Source: Burkholderiaceae bacterium (GTDB lineage: Bacteria; Pseudomonadota; Gammaproteobacteria; Burkholderiales; Burkholderiaceae_C). Taken from it: 64,000 nucleotides of DNA. The position numbers and the translations under genes are program-made. The notes below the pieces were generated by a model. That model was not told where the DNA came from, ran no database searches, and worked only from the letters and a program-made list of their open reading frames with translations. The stretch lies in NCBI GenBank assembly GCA_026125795.1, contig JAHCKM010000004.1:310001-374000 (forward strand), read 5' to 3'. Within the stretch, counting starts at the first letter, position 1. The number at the start of each line of letters is the position of its first letter. Below, one piece after another: positions 49,179 through 57,299 of the stretch.

Positions 49179-49913
49179 TCAACGCCGTTCGGCCTGCGCG
49201 GCCGGGGCCGACACCAGATTGATCGATCCGGGCCGTGCGCCATTCCAGAGTTTGCGCAGGTGCTCGAGCTCGGCATCGTAGAGACCGTTGATGCGCTGCA
49301 GCTCCGCTTCCTGTGTCTGGATCAGGTCGCGCTGCGCCGCCACCGAGGTCTCGTTGGCTTCGAGCTGCTGCTTCAGGCGCGGCGGCATCGCGCGGCCGCG
49401 GTAGAACTCGACTTCGTTCAGCAGCGGCTTGCGTTCCGTCTCGAGTTCGGCGATGCGTTTCTGCGACGTACGCATCCCCACGCGCACCACCTCGAGCGCG
49501 GCCTCGCGCGCTCTCTGGTGTGCGGCTTCGTTCGGAAAGCGCGCCTTCAGGTTGCGATCGCGGCGCACCGCATCGCTGAGCGCGGCCCGTTCCTCGGCCA
49601 TCTTGCGCTCGGCGGCCTCGCGCTCGGCGCGCTCCTCGGCGGTCAACGTGGGCGGCACGATCCGCTTGACCGAGCCATCGGCGTTCAGCACCCGCTGCTC
49701 ACGGTCGATGCACTCGACGATCGGACGGTCCGACGTGCGGCGGATGCCGCGGTCATCGGTGCAGGTGTAGATGCCACCGTTCGAGCGCGACTGCGCGTGC
49801 GCGCGTTGCGGCAACACTGCCGCGGCGCCCAGACACAACACTGTGCCGAGGGCCAGCAGGCGGCCCGTTCGTGCCGTGGCGGTGTCTGTTGTTCGCGAGC
49901 GCTGGACGACCAA
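49179..49913 (-). CDS. Secreted DUF4124-type protein with coiled coil
   Basis: A 244-residue exported protein. After a long signal peptide (GRLLALGTVLCLGAAAVLPQRAHAQ) comes a short DUF4124-like domain (GGIYTCTDDRGIRRTSDRPIVEC) with two cysteines. A charged helical region of about 150 residues rich in E, R, K and A follows, likely coiled coil. The start is a TTG at 49911-49913 with GGAG ten bases upstream; no ATG is available. The gene begins five bases after the pyrE stop, so the two are probably co-transcribed. The function is unknown. Confidence 0.72.
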   Translation of the reverse strand: MVVQRSRTTDTATARTGRLLALGTVLCLGAAAVLPQRAHAQSRSNGGIYTCTDDRGIRRTSDRPIVECIDREQRVLNADGSVKRIVPPTLTAEERAEREAAERKMAEERAALSDAVRRDRNLKARFPNEAAHQRAREAALEVVRVGMRTSQKRIAELETERKPLLNEVEFYRGRAMPPRLKQQLEANETSVAAQRDLIQTQEAELQRINGLYDAELEHLRKLWNGARPGSINLVSAPAAQAERR

Positions 49914-49918
49914 GGTGC

Positions 49919-50599
49919 TCAGACTCCGTATCGGTCCCGGTAGGCCGCCACGCGGCCCGCATGTGCTGCGAGCGTTCCAGCACCCGCCGCTGAAAGATAC
50001 TCCAACAGGTCGGCCAACGTGGCCACCGCCACCACCTGCATCCCCAGTTCGGTCATGACGTACTGCACGGCCGAGTGCGCCTTGTCAACGCCGCCCTCGG
50101 CGGCACGCTCCTGACGATCCAGCGCGATGGCCACGGCCGCCGGTGTCGCTCCCGCCTGGCGTATCCATGCCACCGACTCCCGCACCGAGGTCCCGGCCGA
50201 GATCACGTCATCGATGACCACAACGCGGCCGGCCAGCGGCGCGCCGACCAGGCGACCCCCCTCACCGTGGTCCTTGTCTTCCTTGCGGTTGTACGCAAAG
50301 GGCACGTTGCGGCCCAGCCGCGCCAACTCCACCGCCACGGCCGACGCGAGCACGATGCCTTTGTAGGCCGGTCCGAACAACATGTCGAAGCCAAGACCCG
50401 ACTCGATCAGGCGCCGTGCATAAAATTCGGCGAGCCGGCCCAGCTTGGCGCCATCGTCAAAACCACCGGCGTTGAAGAAGTAAGGCGACAGCCGACCGGC
50501 TTTGGTCTTGAACTCCCCGAAGCGCAGCACGCCGGCGTCGACCGAGAAGCGCACGAATTCGAGGGCGAGCGCATCGGCACGGTGGGTTTGTGCATTCAT
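49919..50599 (-). CDS. pyrE: Orotate phosphoribosyltransferase
   Basis: Enzyme of UMP synthesis that joins orotate to PRPP, 226 residues. The N-terminal block FGEFKTKAGRLSPYFFNAGGF is diagnostic, the flexible loop carries AYNRKEDKDHGEGG, and the PRPP site is VVVIDDVISAGTSVRES. The start ATG at 50597-50599 is preceded by GAGG eight bases upstream. It is divergent from the xth gene with only 15 bases between the two start codons. Confidence 0.97.
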   Translation of the reverse strand: MNAQTHRADALALEFVRFSVDAGVLRFGEFKTKAGRLSPYFFNAGGFDDGAKLGRLAEFYARRLIESGLGFDMLFGPAYKGIVLASAVAVELARLGRNVPFAYNRKEDKDHGEGGRLVGAPLAGRVVVIDDVISAGTSVRESVAWIRQAGATPAAVAIALDRQERAAEGGVDKAHSAVQYVMTELGMQVVAVATLADLLEYLSAAGAGTLAAHAGRVAAYRDRYGV

Positions 50600-50600
50600 T

Positions 50601-50611
50601 GGAGGAACCTC
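50601..50611. promoter_or_regulatory. Inverted ribosome-binding site shared by pyrE and xth
   Basis: The 15-base gap between divergent start codons contains GGAGG-AA-CCTC. On the plus strand GGAGG (50601-50605) is 9 bases before the xth GTG. On the minus strand GAGG (50611-50608) is 8 bases before the pyrE ATG. The two Shine-Dalgarno sites are inverted copies, so both promoters must lie inside the opposite gene. Confidence 0.8.
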
Positions 50612-50614
50612 GAA

Positions 50615-51403
50615 GTGGCATTTCGCCTGGTCACGCTCAACCTGAACGGCATCCGTTCGGCGGCCAGCAAAGGGTTCGTGACATGGGCTGAAGCTGCGGG
50701 CGCCGATTGTATGGGCGTGCAGGAAGTCAAGGCCCAGCACGACGACGTGGTCGGACGCTTTGAGCGCATCGGCAACCTGCGCGGCCACTTCCACTACGCA
50801 CAGAAGAAGGGTTACTCCGGCGTCGGTGTCTATGCGCGGCGCAAGCCAAGCGACGTGATCGCCGGATTGACGCACGACGAGTTTGACGCCGAAGGTCGTT
50901 ACGTCGAGGCGCGCTTCGACACGCCGAAGCGCAAATTCAGCGTGATCAGCTGCTACTTTCCGAGCGGCAGCTCCGGCGAGCAGCGGCAGGCCGCGAAATA
51001 CCGCTTCCTCGACGTGATCTACCCGCATTTGCTCAAGCTGAAGGCCGAGCGCGAATTCATCCTGGTGGGCGACGTCAACATCGCGCACAAGGAGATCGAC
51101 CTGAAGAACTGGAAAGGCAATCGGAAGAACTCCGGCTTCCTGCCCGAAGAGCGCGGGTGGATGACGCGCCTGCTCGAAGAGGCCGGGCTGGTCGATGTGT
51201 TCCGGCACTTGAACGCCAAACCCGATCAATACACCTGGTGGAGCAACCGTGGCCAGGCACGCGCCAACAACGTGGGCTGGCGTCTTGACTATCACCTGGC
51301 CACTCCAGGTATTGCCGCGAAGGCGCGGCGCGAGTCGATCTACCTGACGCAGCGTTTTTCCGATCACGCGCCGGTCACAGTCGATTACGACTTCTCCCTC
51401 TGA
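50615..51403 (+). CDS. xth: Exodeoxyribonuclease III (AP endonuclease)
   Basis: Base-excision-repair nuclease of the EEP fold, 262 residues. Metal and active-site motifs are TLNLNGIRSA, GVQEVKAQ (catalytic Glu), GDVNIAHKEIDLKN, WRLDYHLA and FSDHAPV (catalytic His). The start is a GTG at 50615-50617 with GGAGG nine bases upstream, and no in-frame ATG fits. It is divergent from pyrE, a pairing common in betaproteobacteria. Confidence 0.95.
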   Translation: MAFRLVTLNLNGIRSAASKGFVTWAEAAGADCMGVQEVKAQHDDVVGRFERIGNLRGHFHYAQKKGYSGVGVYARRKPSDVIAGLTHDEFDAEGRYVEARFDTPKRKFSVISCYFPSGSSGEQRQAAKYRFLDVIYPHLLKLKAEREFILVGDVNIAHKEIDLKNWKGNRKNSGFLPEERGWMTRLLEEAGLVDVFRHLNAKPDQYTWWSNRGQARANNVGWRLDYHLATPGIAAKARRESIYLTQRFSDHAPVTVDYDFSL

Positions 51404-51561
51404 GCGGCCGCAAGTCGCACTGCGCGAGACCGGCGCGTGAATCGATCACTCGGCCGCGGTTCGTTTCGCACGCCGCGCGATCGCATGAGCCCCATCGGCG
51501 CGAGACTTGCATACCGCGAGGCCATGCACCTCGCGTCCCACCACCGACGCCGGAACGTTCC

Positions 51562-51966
51562 ATGAAAATGCCGTGCCTCGCACCGAACCTGGTCGCCGTC
51601 ACCTTGATGGCAGCGGCGTGGCCGGCGCAGGCCGACGTATTCCACAGCCTTCCGGAAGGGGTCGGCACGGTGGTGATTCATGCCAAACCGCTGTCATCCA
51701 ACCTCGCGCTGGTATTCGATCCGGTTTGCCTGGTTCCCAAAGACCAGAACACCGATCGTGACGCGGCGACGGTCAGCCGCAGGCGCGTCGATCCGCGTGC
51801 CGGCGCATCGGGCGCGGCACCGATGCTCGGCGCGCGGCCAGGCATTCCGCAGCTTGCGAGCGCAATGCAGACCATGTTCGACCCTGAGCGTGCGCAACTG
51901 CGTGACGGCATCGCCCGCGCACGTCTCATGCCGCAGGTGTCGATCGGCACGGGCCGGCGGTTCTGA
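51562..51966 (+). CDS. Hypothetical secreted protein
   Basis: A possible 134-residue protein with a credible signal peptide (NLVAVTLMAAAWPAQADVFHS, cut after QADV or WPAQA). The mature part (about 110 residues) is rich in arginine and alanine and has no recognisable domain. The ribosome-binding site is weak and codon usage is not decisive. It lies alone between xth and the convergent aconitase-family small subunit. It may be a lineage-specific gene or a chance frame. Confidence 0.4.
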   Translation: MKMPCLAPNLVAVTLMAAAWPAQADVFHSLPEGVGTVVIHAKPLSSNLALVFDPVCLVPKDQNTDRDAATVSRRRVDPRAGASGAAPMLGARPGIPQLASAMQTMFDPERAQLRDGIARARLMPQVSIGTGRRF

Positions 51967-51985
51967 CGATCCCGCAGAACCCGCC

Positions 51986-52573
51986 TCAGCGCGGCCCTTG
52001 CGTCTGGAAGCGCCGCTTCAGTTGCGGCAGCAAACCCCCGGCGCGCACGCGATCGAGCAGGAAGGGGGGAATCGGCTCGCAGTGAAACACCGCGCCGCGG
52101 CCTTGAAGCTCCCGCCCGCGGGCGTCAGCCACACAGCGCACCACGCCCTGCTGCGCATCGAACTCGATCCGTTCGCCGTCGGCGAGCGCCTCGGCGTCGC
52201 GACACGTGAGCAGCAGCAGCCCGACGTTGAACGCGTTGCGGAAGAACAGTCCGCCGAACGACGGCGCGATCACGGCCGCGATGCCGAGGTGCACCAGCGC
52301 CGCCGCCGCCTGTTCGCGCGACGAACCGATGCCGAAGTTGGGTCCGGCGACGATCACGTCGCTGGCGCGAACCTCGAGCGCGAACTGCGGCCGCAGCACT
52401 TCAAGGCAGTGCTGTGCAATGACCTCGGCGCTGTACTTGATCCACACCACCGGCGCCAGCGCGTCGGTATCAACGTCGGCCGGCAGTCGCCAGACCCGGT
52501 GGCCGAGCGCATTGTCCGTGCCGGGGCGTCGAGACACCTGCAACAGGCTCGAGCGCGCAGCCGGAATGGTCAT
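51986..52573 (-). CDS. Aconitase-family hydro-lyase small subunit (LeuD-like)
   Basis: Small swivelling subunit of an isopropylmalate isomerase-like enzyme, 195 residues. Typical blocks are VDTDALAPVVWIKY near the N-terminus and GPNFGIGSSREQAAAALVHLG in the middle, followed by SFGGLFFRNAFNVGLLLL. It is paired with the large subunit gene 79 bases upstream. The context of a GntR regulator, and the absence of leuB or leuA, makes a leucine-pathway role unlikely (see the large subunit). Confidence 0.87.
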   Translation of the reverse strand: MTIPAARSSLLQVSRRPGTDNALGHRVWRLPADVDTDALAPVVWIKYSAEVIAQHCLEVLRPQFALEVRASDVIVAGPNFGIGSSREQAAAALVHLGIAAVIAPSFGGLFFRNAFNVGLLLLTCRDAEALADGERIEFDAQQGVVRCVADARGRELQGRGAVFHCEPIPPFLLDRVRAGGLLPQLKRRFQTQGPR

Positions 52574-52574
52574 C

Positions 52575-52634
52575 GCGCCCCCTCGCTCGCCGCGCTCGCT
52601 TCCCCCCGTGCGGGAGCGAGCCGCCTTGGGGCGC
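52575..52634. repeat. GC-rich palindromic element between the hydro-lyase subunit genes
   Basis: GCGCCCC (52575-52581) pairs with GGGGCGC (52628-52634), and inside it CTCGCT pairs with AGCGAG. The element fills the 79-base gap between the large and small subunit genes. It may set relative transcript levels by attenuation, or simply be another copy of a dispersed element. Confidence 0.45.
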
Positions 52635-52652
52635 CCCGGCGGCGTCGGCTCA

Positions 52653-53966
52653 TCAGCGCACGCCCTCGATCTCGCCATCCCACAGCACCTCGCGCGGGTC
52701 GGTGATGCGGCCGCGCAGCGCGCTCGCGGCCACCGTGTACGGCGAGGCCAGGAACACCTGCGCGCTGTCGGGCCCCATGCGTCCCTTGAAGTTGCGCGCC
52801 ACCGAGGCGATCGTGGTGCTGTTCTCCGGCAGCGCGGCTCCGTAGGCGGCACACAGGCCGCACGCGCTCGGCAGGATCTCCGCGCCGGCCTCCTCGAGGC
52901 GGCGCAGGATGCCTTCGCGCTCGGCCACCTCGCGGTCGCGCAGGCTGGCCGGCGCCACCAACAAGCGCACCGACGTGTGAACGCGGTAGCCGGCCAGCAC
53001 GCGCGCGGCGGCACGCAGATCGTCAAGCTTGGCGCCCGTGCACGCGCCGATGTAGGCCACCTGCACCGCTGTGGGTTCGATGTCGGCCACGTCGCGTGCG
53101 TGCGCCGGACTGCCCGGCAGCGCGATCTGCGGCGCCAGCGTCGAGGCATCGAAGTTGTGGCGCGCACCGGGCGCGTCTTCGTCGCTGCTCCACGCGCCGA
53201 GCTCGATGTCGCGCGCACCGGCCTGCCACAACCACGAGCGCGTCTCGTCGTCGGGCGCGATCAGGCCCACCTGCGCACCGAGCTCCGCGCTCATGTTGGC
53301 CAGCGTCATGCGCTCGCCCATCGACAGCGCCGACACGGCCTCGCCGCAGTATTCAACGGCCTGGTAGTGCGCGCCGTTCACGCCGAAGCGCCCGATCATC
53401 GACAGCATCATGTCCTTGGCGGTGACGCCAAAGGCCAAGCGCCCGCTCCAGCGCATGAACACGGTCTGCGGCACACGCACCCAGATCGAGCCATCGACCA
53501 GCACCCCGAGCATCTCGGTGGTGCCAACCGCAAACATGTAGGCTCCGAAGGCGCCTCCCGTGCAGGCATGCGAGTCGCCTCCGACACAGAACATGCCGGG
53601 TCGGATGTGCCCGTGCTGCGGCACCACGATGTGGCAGATGCCCTGGTTGTCGTACACATGGGGCAATGCCAGCTCACGCGCCCATTCGCGCGCGATGCGC
53701 ACGACGCGGCGCGCTTCGTCGTCGCGCTCGTGCACATGGTGGTCGATCACCAGCACCACGCGCTCGGCGTCCCAGATCGGCGCCTGCAACTCGGCCAGCA
53801 TCGCCTTCAAGCGACGCGGCCCGCTGGAATCGTGCAGCATCGCGAGGTCGACCTCGCACGTCACGAACTCGCCCGGCTTGACCGCGCTGCGTCCACTGGC
53901 GCGGGCGATCAGCTTCTGCGCCAGCGATTGGGGTGCTGCGGCCCGGATTGCAGGGTCAACGGTCAT
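52653..53966 (-). CDS. Aconitase-family hydro-lyase large subunit (LeuC-like)
   Basis: A 437-residue [4Fe-4S] dehydratase large subunit. The cluster cysteines are C309 (GACTGA) and C369/C372 (SACGLC). VCDHH-like LVIDHHVH and GGDSHACTGGAFGAY are also family signatures. It is shorter than housekeeping LeuC (about 466-470 residues), close to the archaeal-type and catabolic branch that includes homoaconitase, dimethylmalate dehydratase and maleate hydratase. The ATG overlaps the GntR regulator stop by four bases. The substrate is unknown. Confidence 0.88.
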   Translation of the reverse strand: MTVDPAIRAAAPQSLAQKLIARASGRSAVKPGEFVTCEVDLAMLHDSSGPRRLKAMLAELQAPIWDAERVVLVIDHHVHERDDEARRVVRIAREWARELALPHVYDNQGICHIVVPQHGHIRPGMFCVGGDSHACTGGAFGAYMFAVGTTEMLGVLVDGSIWVRVPQTVFMRWSGRLAFGVTAKDMMLSMIGRFGVNGAHYQAVEYCGEAVSALSMGERMTLANMSAELGAQVGLIAPDDETRSWLWQAGARDIELGAWSSDEDAPGARHNFDASTLAPQIALPGSPAHARDVADIEPTAVQVAYIGACTGAKLDDLRAAARVLAGYRVHTSVRLLVAPASLRDREVAEREGILRRLEEAGAEILPSACGLCAAYGAALPENSTTIASVARNFKGRMGPDSAQVFLASPYTVAASALRGRITDPREVLWDGEIEGVR

Positions 53967-54772
53967 TGCGGGCGGCTGCTCCTCGGGTCAACAGCGGCTG
54001 GCGACGGCAGCTTGTTGACCCAGACCCGCGCATCGATGCGGCCCACGCGGGACAACTCGGTGCGGTAGGCGTAGCGGTCCGGTCGGTACAGGCCGAGCAG
54101 CCACAGCACCGGGCGGTCGCGGCGGTCGAGCACCAGACGCTGCACCGACAACAGCGCCGAACCCACGGCAACGTCGAGATGGCGCGCCACCTCGGCATCG
54201 GCCAGACGCGCCGAAATCACCTGCGTGGCACGGCCGACCTGCACGCCCGATTGTTCCAGCAACATCAGGATCGGCTTGCGCGCCAGGTCACGGCGGCCGA
54301 ACGGCGCGAGCGCCTGCGGCACGTGGGTGGTGATGTGCGACAGCGGACCCTCGCGTATGAGACGCACGCGCTGCGCTTTTTGCACCGGCTCGCCCTCGAC
54401 CATCTCGAGTGCTTCAGCCACCGAGGCCGGACAGGGCACGGTGCGCACCGAGAGCACCTTGATCTGCGTGTGCAGCTGCAAGCCGATCGGGTTCTCGAAC
54501 AGCGATCCGGCGCGTTGGCTGTCGCCACGCAGGGTGTCGCGCCGCGCCACGGACGCGGGCAGCGGCACGGTGCCACGGCCCGGCGTGCGCCGGATCAGGC
54601 GCTCGGCCGCGAGCAGACCGAGCGCCTTGCGAACCGTGACGCGCGCGACGCCGAACTCGTGCATCAATGCGATCTCGCCGGGTACACCCTCGCTGAATCG
54701 GCCCTCGTGCAATTGCTCACGCAGCACCAGGTAGACCTGATGGTATTTGGGCACCGGCACGGCGGATGTCAC
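53963..54772 (-). CDS. GntR/HutC-family transcriptional regulator
   Basis: A repressor-type regulator of about 269 residues. The winged helix-turn-helix is near the N-terminus (KYHQVYLVLREQLHEGRFSEGVPGEIALMHEFGVARVTVRKALGLLAAERLIRR). The UTRA effector domain fills about residues 90-240 (LKVLSVRTVPCPASVAEALEM, GRRDLARKPILMLLEQSGV). The effector is probably a small carboxylate linked to the downstream hydro-lyase, but that is inferred. The start is uncertain: a GTG at 54770-54772 is used because a strong promoter lies directly upstream. A GTG at 54781 would overlap that promoter. Confidence 0.85.
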   Translation of the reverse strand: MTSAVPVPKYHQVYLVLREQLHEGRFSEGVPGEIALMHEFGVARVTVRKALGLLAAERLIRRTPGRGTVPLPASVARRDTLRGDSQRAGSLFENPIGLQLHTQIKVLSVRTVPCPASVAEALEMVEGEPVQKAQRVRLIREGPLSHITTHVPQALAPFGRRDLARKPILMLLEQSGVQVGRATQVISARLADAEVARHLDVAVGSALLSVQRLVLDRRDRPVLWLLGLYRPDRYAYRTELSRVGRIDARVWVNKLPSPAAVDPRSSRPQ

Positions 54773-54779
54773 GGCGCGC

Positions 54780-54808
54780 ACCGTACAAACGTCTCTTTGT
54801 TCTGTCAA
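54780..54808 (-). promoter_or_regulatory. Putative sigma-70 promoter of the GntR operon
   Basis: Minus-strand TTGACA (54808-54803) is a perfect -35 hexamer, followed after 17 bases by TACGGT (54785-54780) as a weak -10. The transcript would start near 54773, so the regulator mRNA would have almost no leader if the GTG at 54772 is used. The first codons may lie further downstream. Confidence 0.6.
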
Positions 54809-54909
54809 TGGGACATTTGAAATCGTGTTGCTCGCGTGCGATCTGCCCCTGCATGGACGCGTTGTTCGGCCGATACCAAGCGCACAACGTGCCACACACT
54901 GTCGTCATC

Positions 54910-55206
54910 ATGAATCGCACATCATTCCGCCGCTCGCCGGATTTCCACCGCAGAGCTTCGCGTCCCAGCCTGTTCGGCGCCCTCGAGTGGGAAGAGTTGC
55001 CTTCGTTGGCGCAGTCCCTCAGGCGGCACGAGCTCGGTTTTGCCGGATCGGCATGGACCGCCACGCAGCGCCTGGAGCTCTTCGACTTTGACGACGCACC
55101 CCCGCCAGCGCCGTTCTCCGAGCCGATCGACGGCCTGCACGTACGCGAGATCGACGGATCGGAGGTGTTCTGCCACTTCTTCGGTCGCCCCGGCACGAGT
55201 CATTGA
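54910..55206 (+). CDS. Small hypothetical protein
   Basis: A possible 98-residue protein opening MNRTSFRRSPDFHRRASRPS with SLFGALEWEELPSLAQSLRRHELGFAGSAW following. No domain or signal peptide is recognised. The tryptophan- and acid-rich middle looks like real protein rather than a chance frame. There is no obvious ribosome-binding site. It is divergent from the GntR operon and convergent with the TPR gene. Confidence 0.45.
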   Translation: MNRTSFRRSPDFHRRASRPSLFGALEWEELPSLAQSLRRHELGFAGSAWTATQRLELFDFDDAPPPAPFSEPIDGLHVREIDGSEVFCHFFGRPGTSH

Positions 55207-55256
55207 CACAACCCCGCGCAGCCGCGCGGGCGGGCACGGGTCGCAGGCCGTCTGCG

Positions 55257-56540
55257 TCAGACCTTGCCGGCCGGGCTGCGCACGAACACCGACCACACGC
55301 GCGCGAGACTGGCCGCACCGTCGTTGCCCTTGACGTCGGCCAGGGTCTTGACGGCGTCGTCCTTGCGCCCCGCCTGCCATAGCGCCAGGCCCAGGTGCAG
55401 CCGAGCTTCGTCGGCACGCCGCAGGTTGCCCTTGGCCAGGCCCTGCTCCATCAGCTGCACGCCTTTGGCCGGCGTGCCGGCGGTCACGTGTGCGAAACCC
55501 AGGTTCACCAGCGCGTCACCGTCGCGCGCGCTGCGTGCGGAGCTCTCCGCGCGCGACAGATCGGCGCTGTCCTTCTCGGCCGCCTTGCTGGCGCGCTCGC
55601 GCAGCGCGGTGTGGTTGGCCGCATCCTTGCCATTGCCCAGCAACGACAGCGACAGGCCACGATCGATGACCTTCAGCGCCTCGGCGGGGTAGCCCGCGTT
55701 GAGCGCGAGCTGCGCCATCTCGACGTACTCATCGGCGCCGCGCATCAGGTTGGCCGCGAAGCGCAGCCGGTACACGTCGAGCCACAGCCGTTCGGAGAAG
55801 CCGGGCTGCTTGGTCACGCGCGACAGCAACTCAGTCCAGTACTCGGGCTTCGGATAGCTCATCGCCATGCGCTCGAGCGTGCGCACGTAGCCGGCGTCGT
55901 CCTTGGCTTGCACGTAGCTGCTGCTCAGCAGGCGCAGGGTCTGCTCCGATGGCGTACGTCCGGCCGCTTCGTCGGCTGCGACGCGGGTTTCGAGTTCCTC
56001 GGCCGCAGCCTTGTATTCGTTGGCCAGGTACAGCGCCTGCGGCAGCAGATCGCGCAGTGACGCGTCGCTGCCACCTTCCTGCAGGTAGCGGCGCAGCCAC
56101 GACACCGAACGCAGATAGTCCTTCTCCTGGTAGGTGAGCTTGGCCAGCAGCTCGACCATCTGGAGTTGATCGGCTCCGCCGAACTGGTTGCTTTGCACCA
56201 CGACTTCGAGCGAGCGGATGGCTTGCGCCCAATCGCGTCCGCTCAACGACACGCTGGCACGCCCGCGCTCGATCACCGCCTGCTCGAACATCGACAGGTC
56301 GGGCACGGCAGCGGCTTCTCGCAGCTTCGTTTCGGCCTGCTCCTTCTGCCCCGCGCGTGCCGCTTCCTGTGCCGCATTGACCGGCGTCGCCACTTCGGCC
56401 CGCAGCGTCTTGGCGGGGCTGTCGCCGGGCGGCGGCGCTGCGGTCGCTTGTGCGCTCGCGGCGCCGGCGCTGAGGGCCAGTGCGGCCACTGCCGCGGCAC
56501 GCACCGTCAGGGTGAAGAGGGCTTGCATCATGCGTGTCAT
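55257..56540 (-). CDS. Exported TPR-repeat protein
   Basis: A 427-residue periplasmic protein. The signal peptide (TLTVRAAAVAALALSAGAASAQ) leads to helical repeats along the chain: AGQKEQAETKLREAAAV, GRDWAQAIRSLEVVVQ, EKDYLRSVSWLRRYLQ, EYKAAAEELETRVAADE, YPAEALKVIDRGLSL, LVNLGFAHVTAGTPAKGVQLM and LHLGLALWQAGRKDDAVKTL. Such proteins act as scaffolds, for example for outer-membrane or polysaccharide machinery; no partner is evident. The start may be the second or fourth codon, as ATGs lie close together. Confidence 0.82.
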   Translation of the reverse strand: MTRMMQALFTLTVRAAAVAALALSAGAASAQATAAPPPGDSPAKTLRAEVATPVNAAQEAARAGQKEQAETKLREAAAVPDLSMFEQAVIERGRASVSLSGRDWAQAIRSLEVVVQSNQFGGADQLQMVELLAKLTYQEKDYLRSVSWLRRYLQEGGSDASLRDLLPQALYLANEYKAAAEELETRVAADEAAGRTPSEQTLRLLSSSYVQAKDDAGYVRTLERMAMSYPKPEYWTELLSRVTKQPGFSERLWLDVYRLRFAANLMRGADEYVEMAQLALNAGYPAEALKVIDRGLSLSLLGNGKDAANHTALRERASKAAEKDSADLSRAESSARSARDGDALVNLGFAHVTAGTPAKGVQLMEQGLAKGNLRRADEARLHLGLALWQAGRKDDAVKTLADVKGNDGAASLARVWSVFVRSPAGKV

Positions 56541-56608
56541 CTCGGCTGGGGAAAACGATGCGAGGGCGCGATTGTCGCCCCGGCAGGCGGCCGACGTACC
56601 ATGGCCGC

Positions 56609-57277
56609 ATGAACGACACCGTTCCGATCGAACTTGAAACCGGGCCCGACCCGCAAGCCAGCGTGATCATCCTGCACGGCCTGGGCGCCAGCGGCGACGA
56701 CTTCGCGCCGGTGTGCGAGCAGATGTCGCTGCAGCCGGTGGGCGACGTGCGCTACGTGCTGCCTCACGCGCCGATGCGCCCGGTCACCATCAACAACGGC
56801 TTCGTGATGCCGGCGTGGTACGACATCCTGGCGCTCGGCGGCCCTGCGCGGGAGGACGAGGCCGGCTTGCGAGCATCGCAGCGAATCGTCGAGTCGCTGA
56901 TCGAGCGCGAGGTGGCGCGCGGCGTGCCGAGCTCGCGCATCGTCGTCGGCGGCTTCTCGCAAGGCTGCGCGATGGCGCTGCTCACCGGTTTGCGACACCG
57001 CGACAAGCTGGCCGGCATCGTCGGTCTCTCGGGCTACTTGCCGCTGGCCGACAAGACGGCGACCGAGCGCAGCGCGGCCAACGAGGGCACGTCGATCTTT
57101 CTGGCCCATGGCCGGTTCGATCCAATGATTGCGCTGCCGCGTGCGATGGCGTCGCGTGACGCGCTCATTGCACTCGGTTACGACGTGCAATGGCATGAGT
57201 ACCCGATGGAGCATTCGGTGTGCCTGCCGGAGATCGAAGACCTGCAGCGATTCCTGCTGCAGAGACTAGCGCGCTGA
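56609..57277 (+). CDS. Carboxylesterase/phospholipase family hydrolase
   Basis: A 222-residue cytoplasmic serine hydrolase of the acyl-protein-thioesterase-like family. The nucleophile is S117 in GGFSQGCAMAL, the acid is D171 in AHGRFDPM, and the histidine is H202 in PMEHSVC. HGLGASGDDFAP is the oxyanion-side signature. Esters with short acyl chains are typical substrates. The gene has its own ATG at 56609 and lies 22 bases upstream of the next gene on the same strand. Confidence 0.9.
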   Translation: MNDTVPIELETGPDPQASVIILHGLGASGDDFAPVCEQMSLQPVGDVRYVLPHAPMRPVTINNGFVMPAWYDILALGGPAREDEAGLRASQRIVESLIEREVARGVPSSRIVVGGFSQGCAMALLTGLRHRDKLAGIVGLSGYLPLADKTATERSAANEGTSIFLAHGRFDPMIALPRAMASRDALIALGYDVQWHEYPMEHSVCLPEIEDLQRFLLQRLAR

Positions 57278-57299
57278 GAAAGTTCGAAAGGAGCACCCC

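Noticed and set aside
51986..53966. Leucine biosynthesis leuCD
   Set aside because: The large subunit is short, no leuA or leuB is adjacent, and a HutC-type regulator is coupled to it; a catabolic paralogue fits better.
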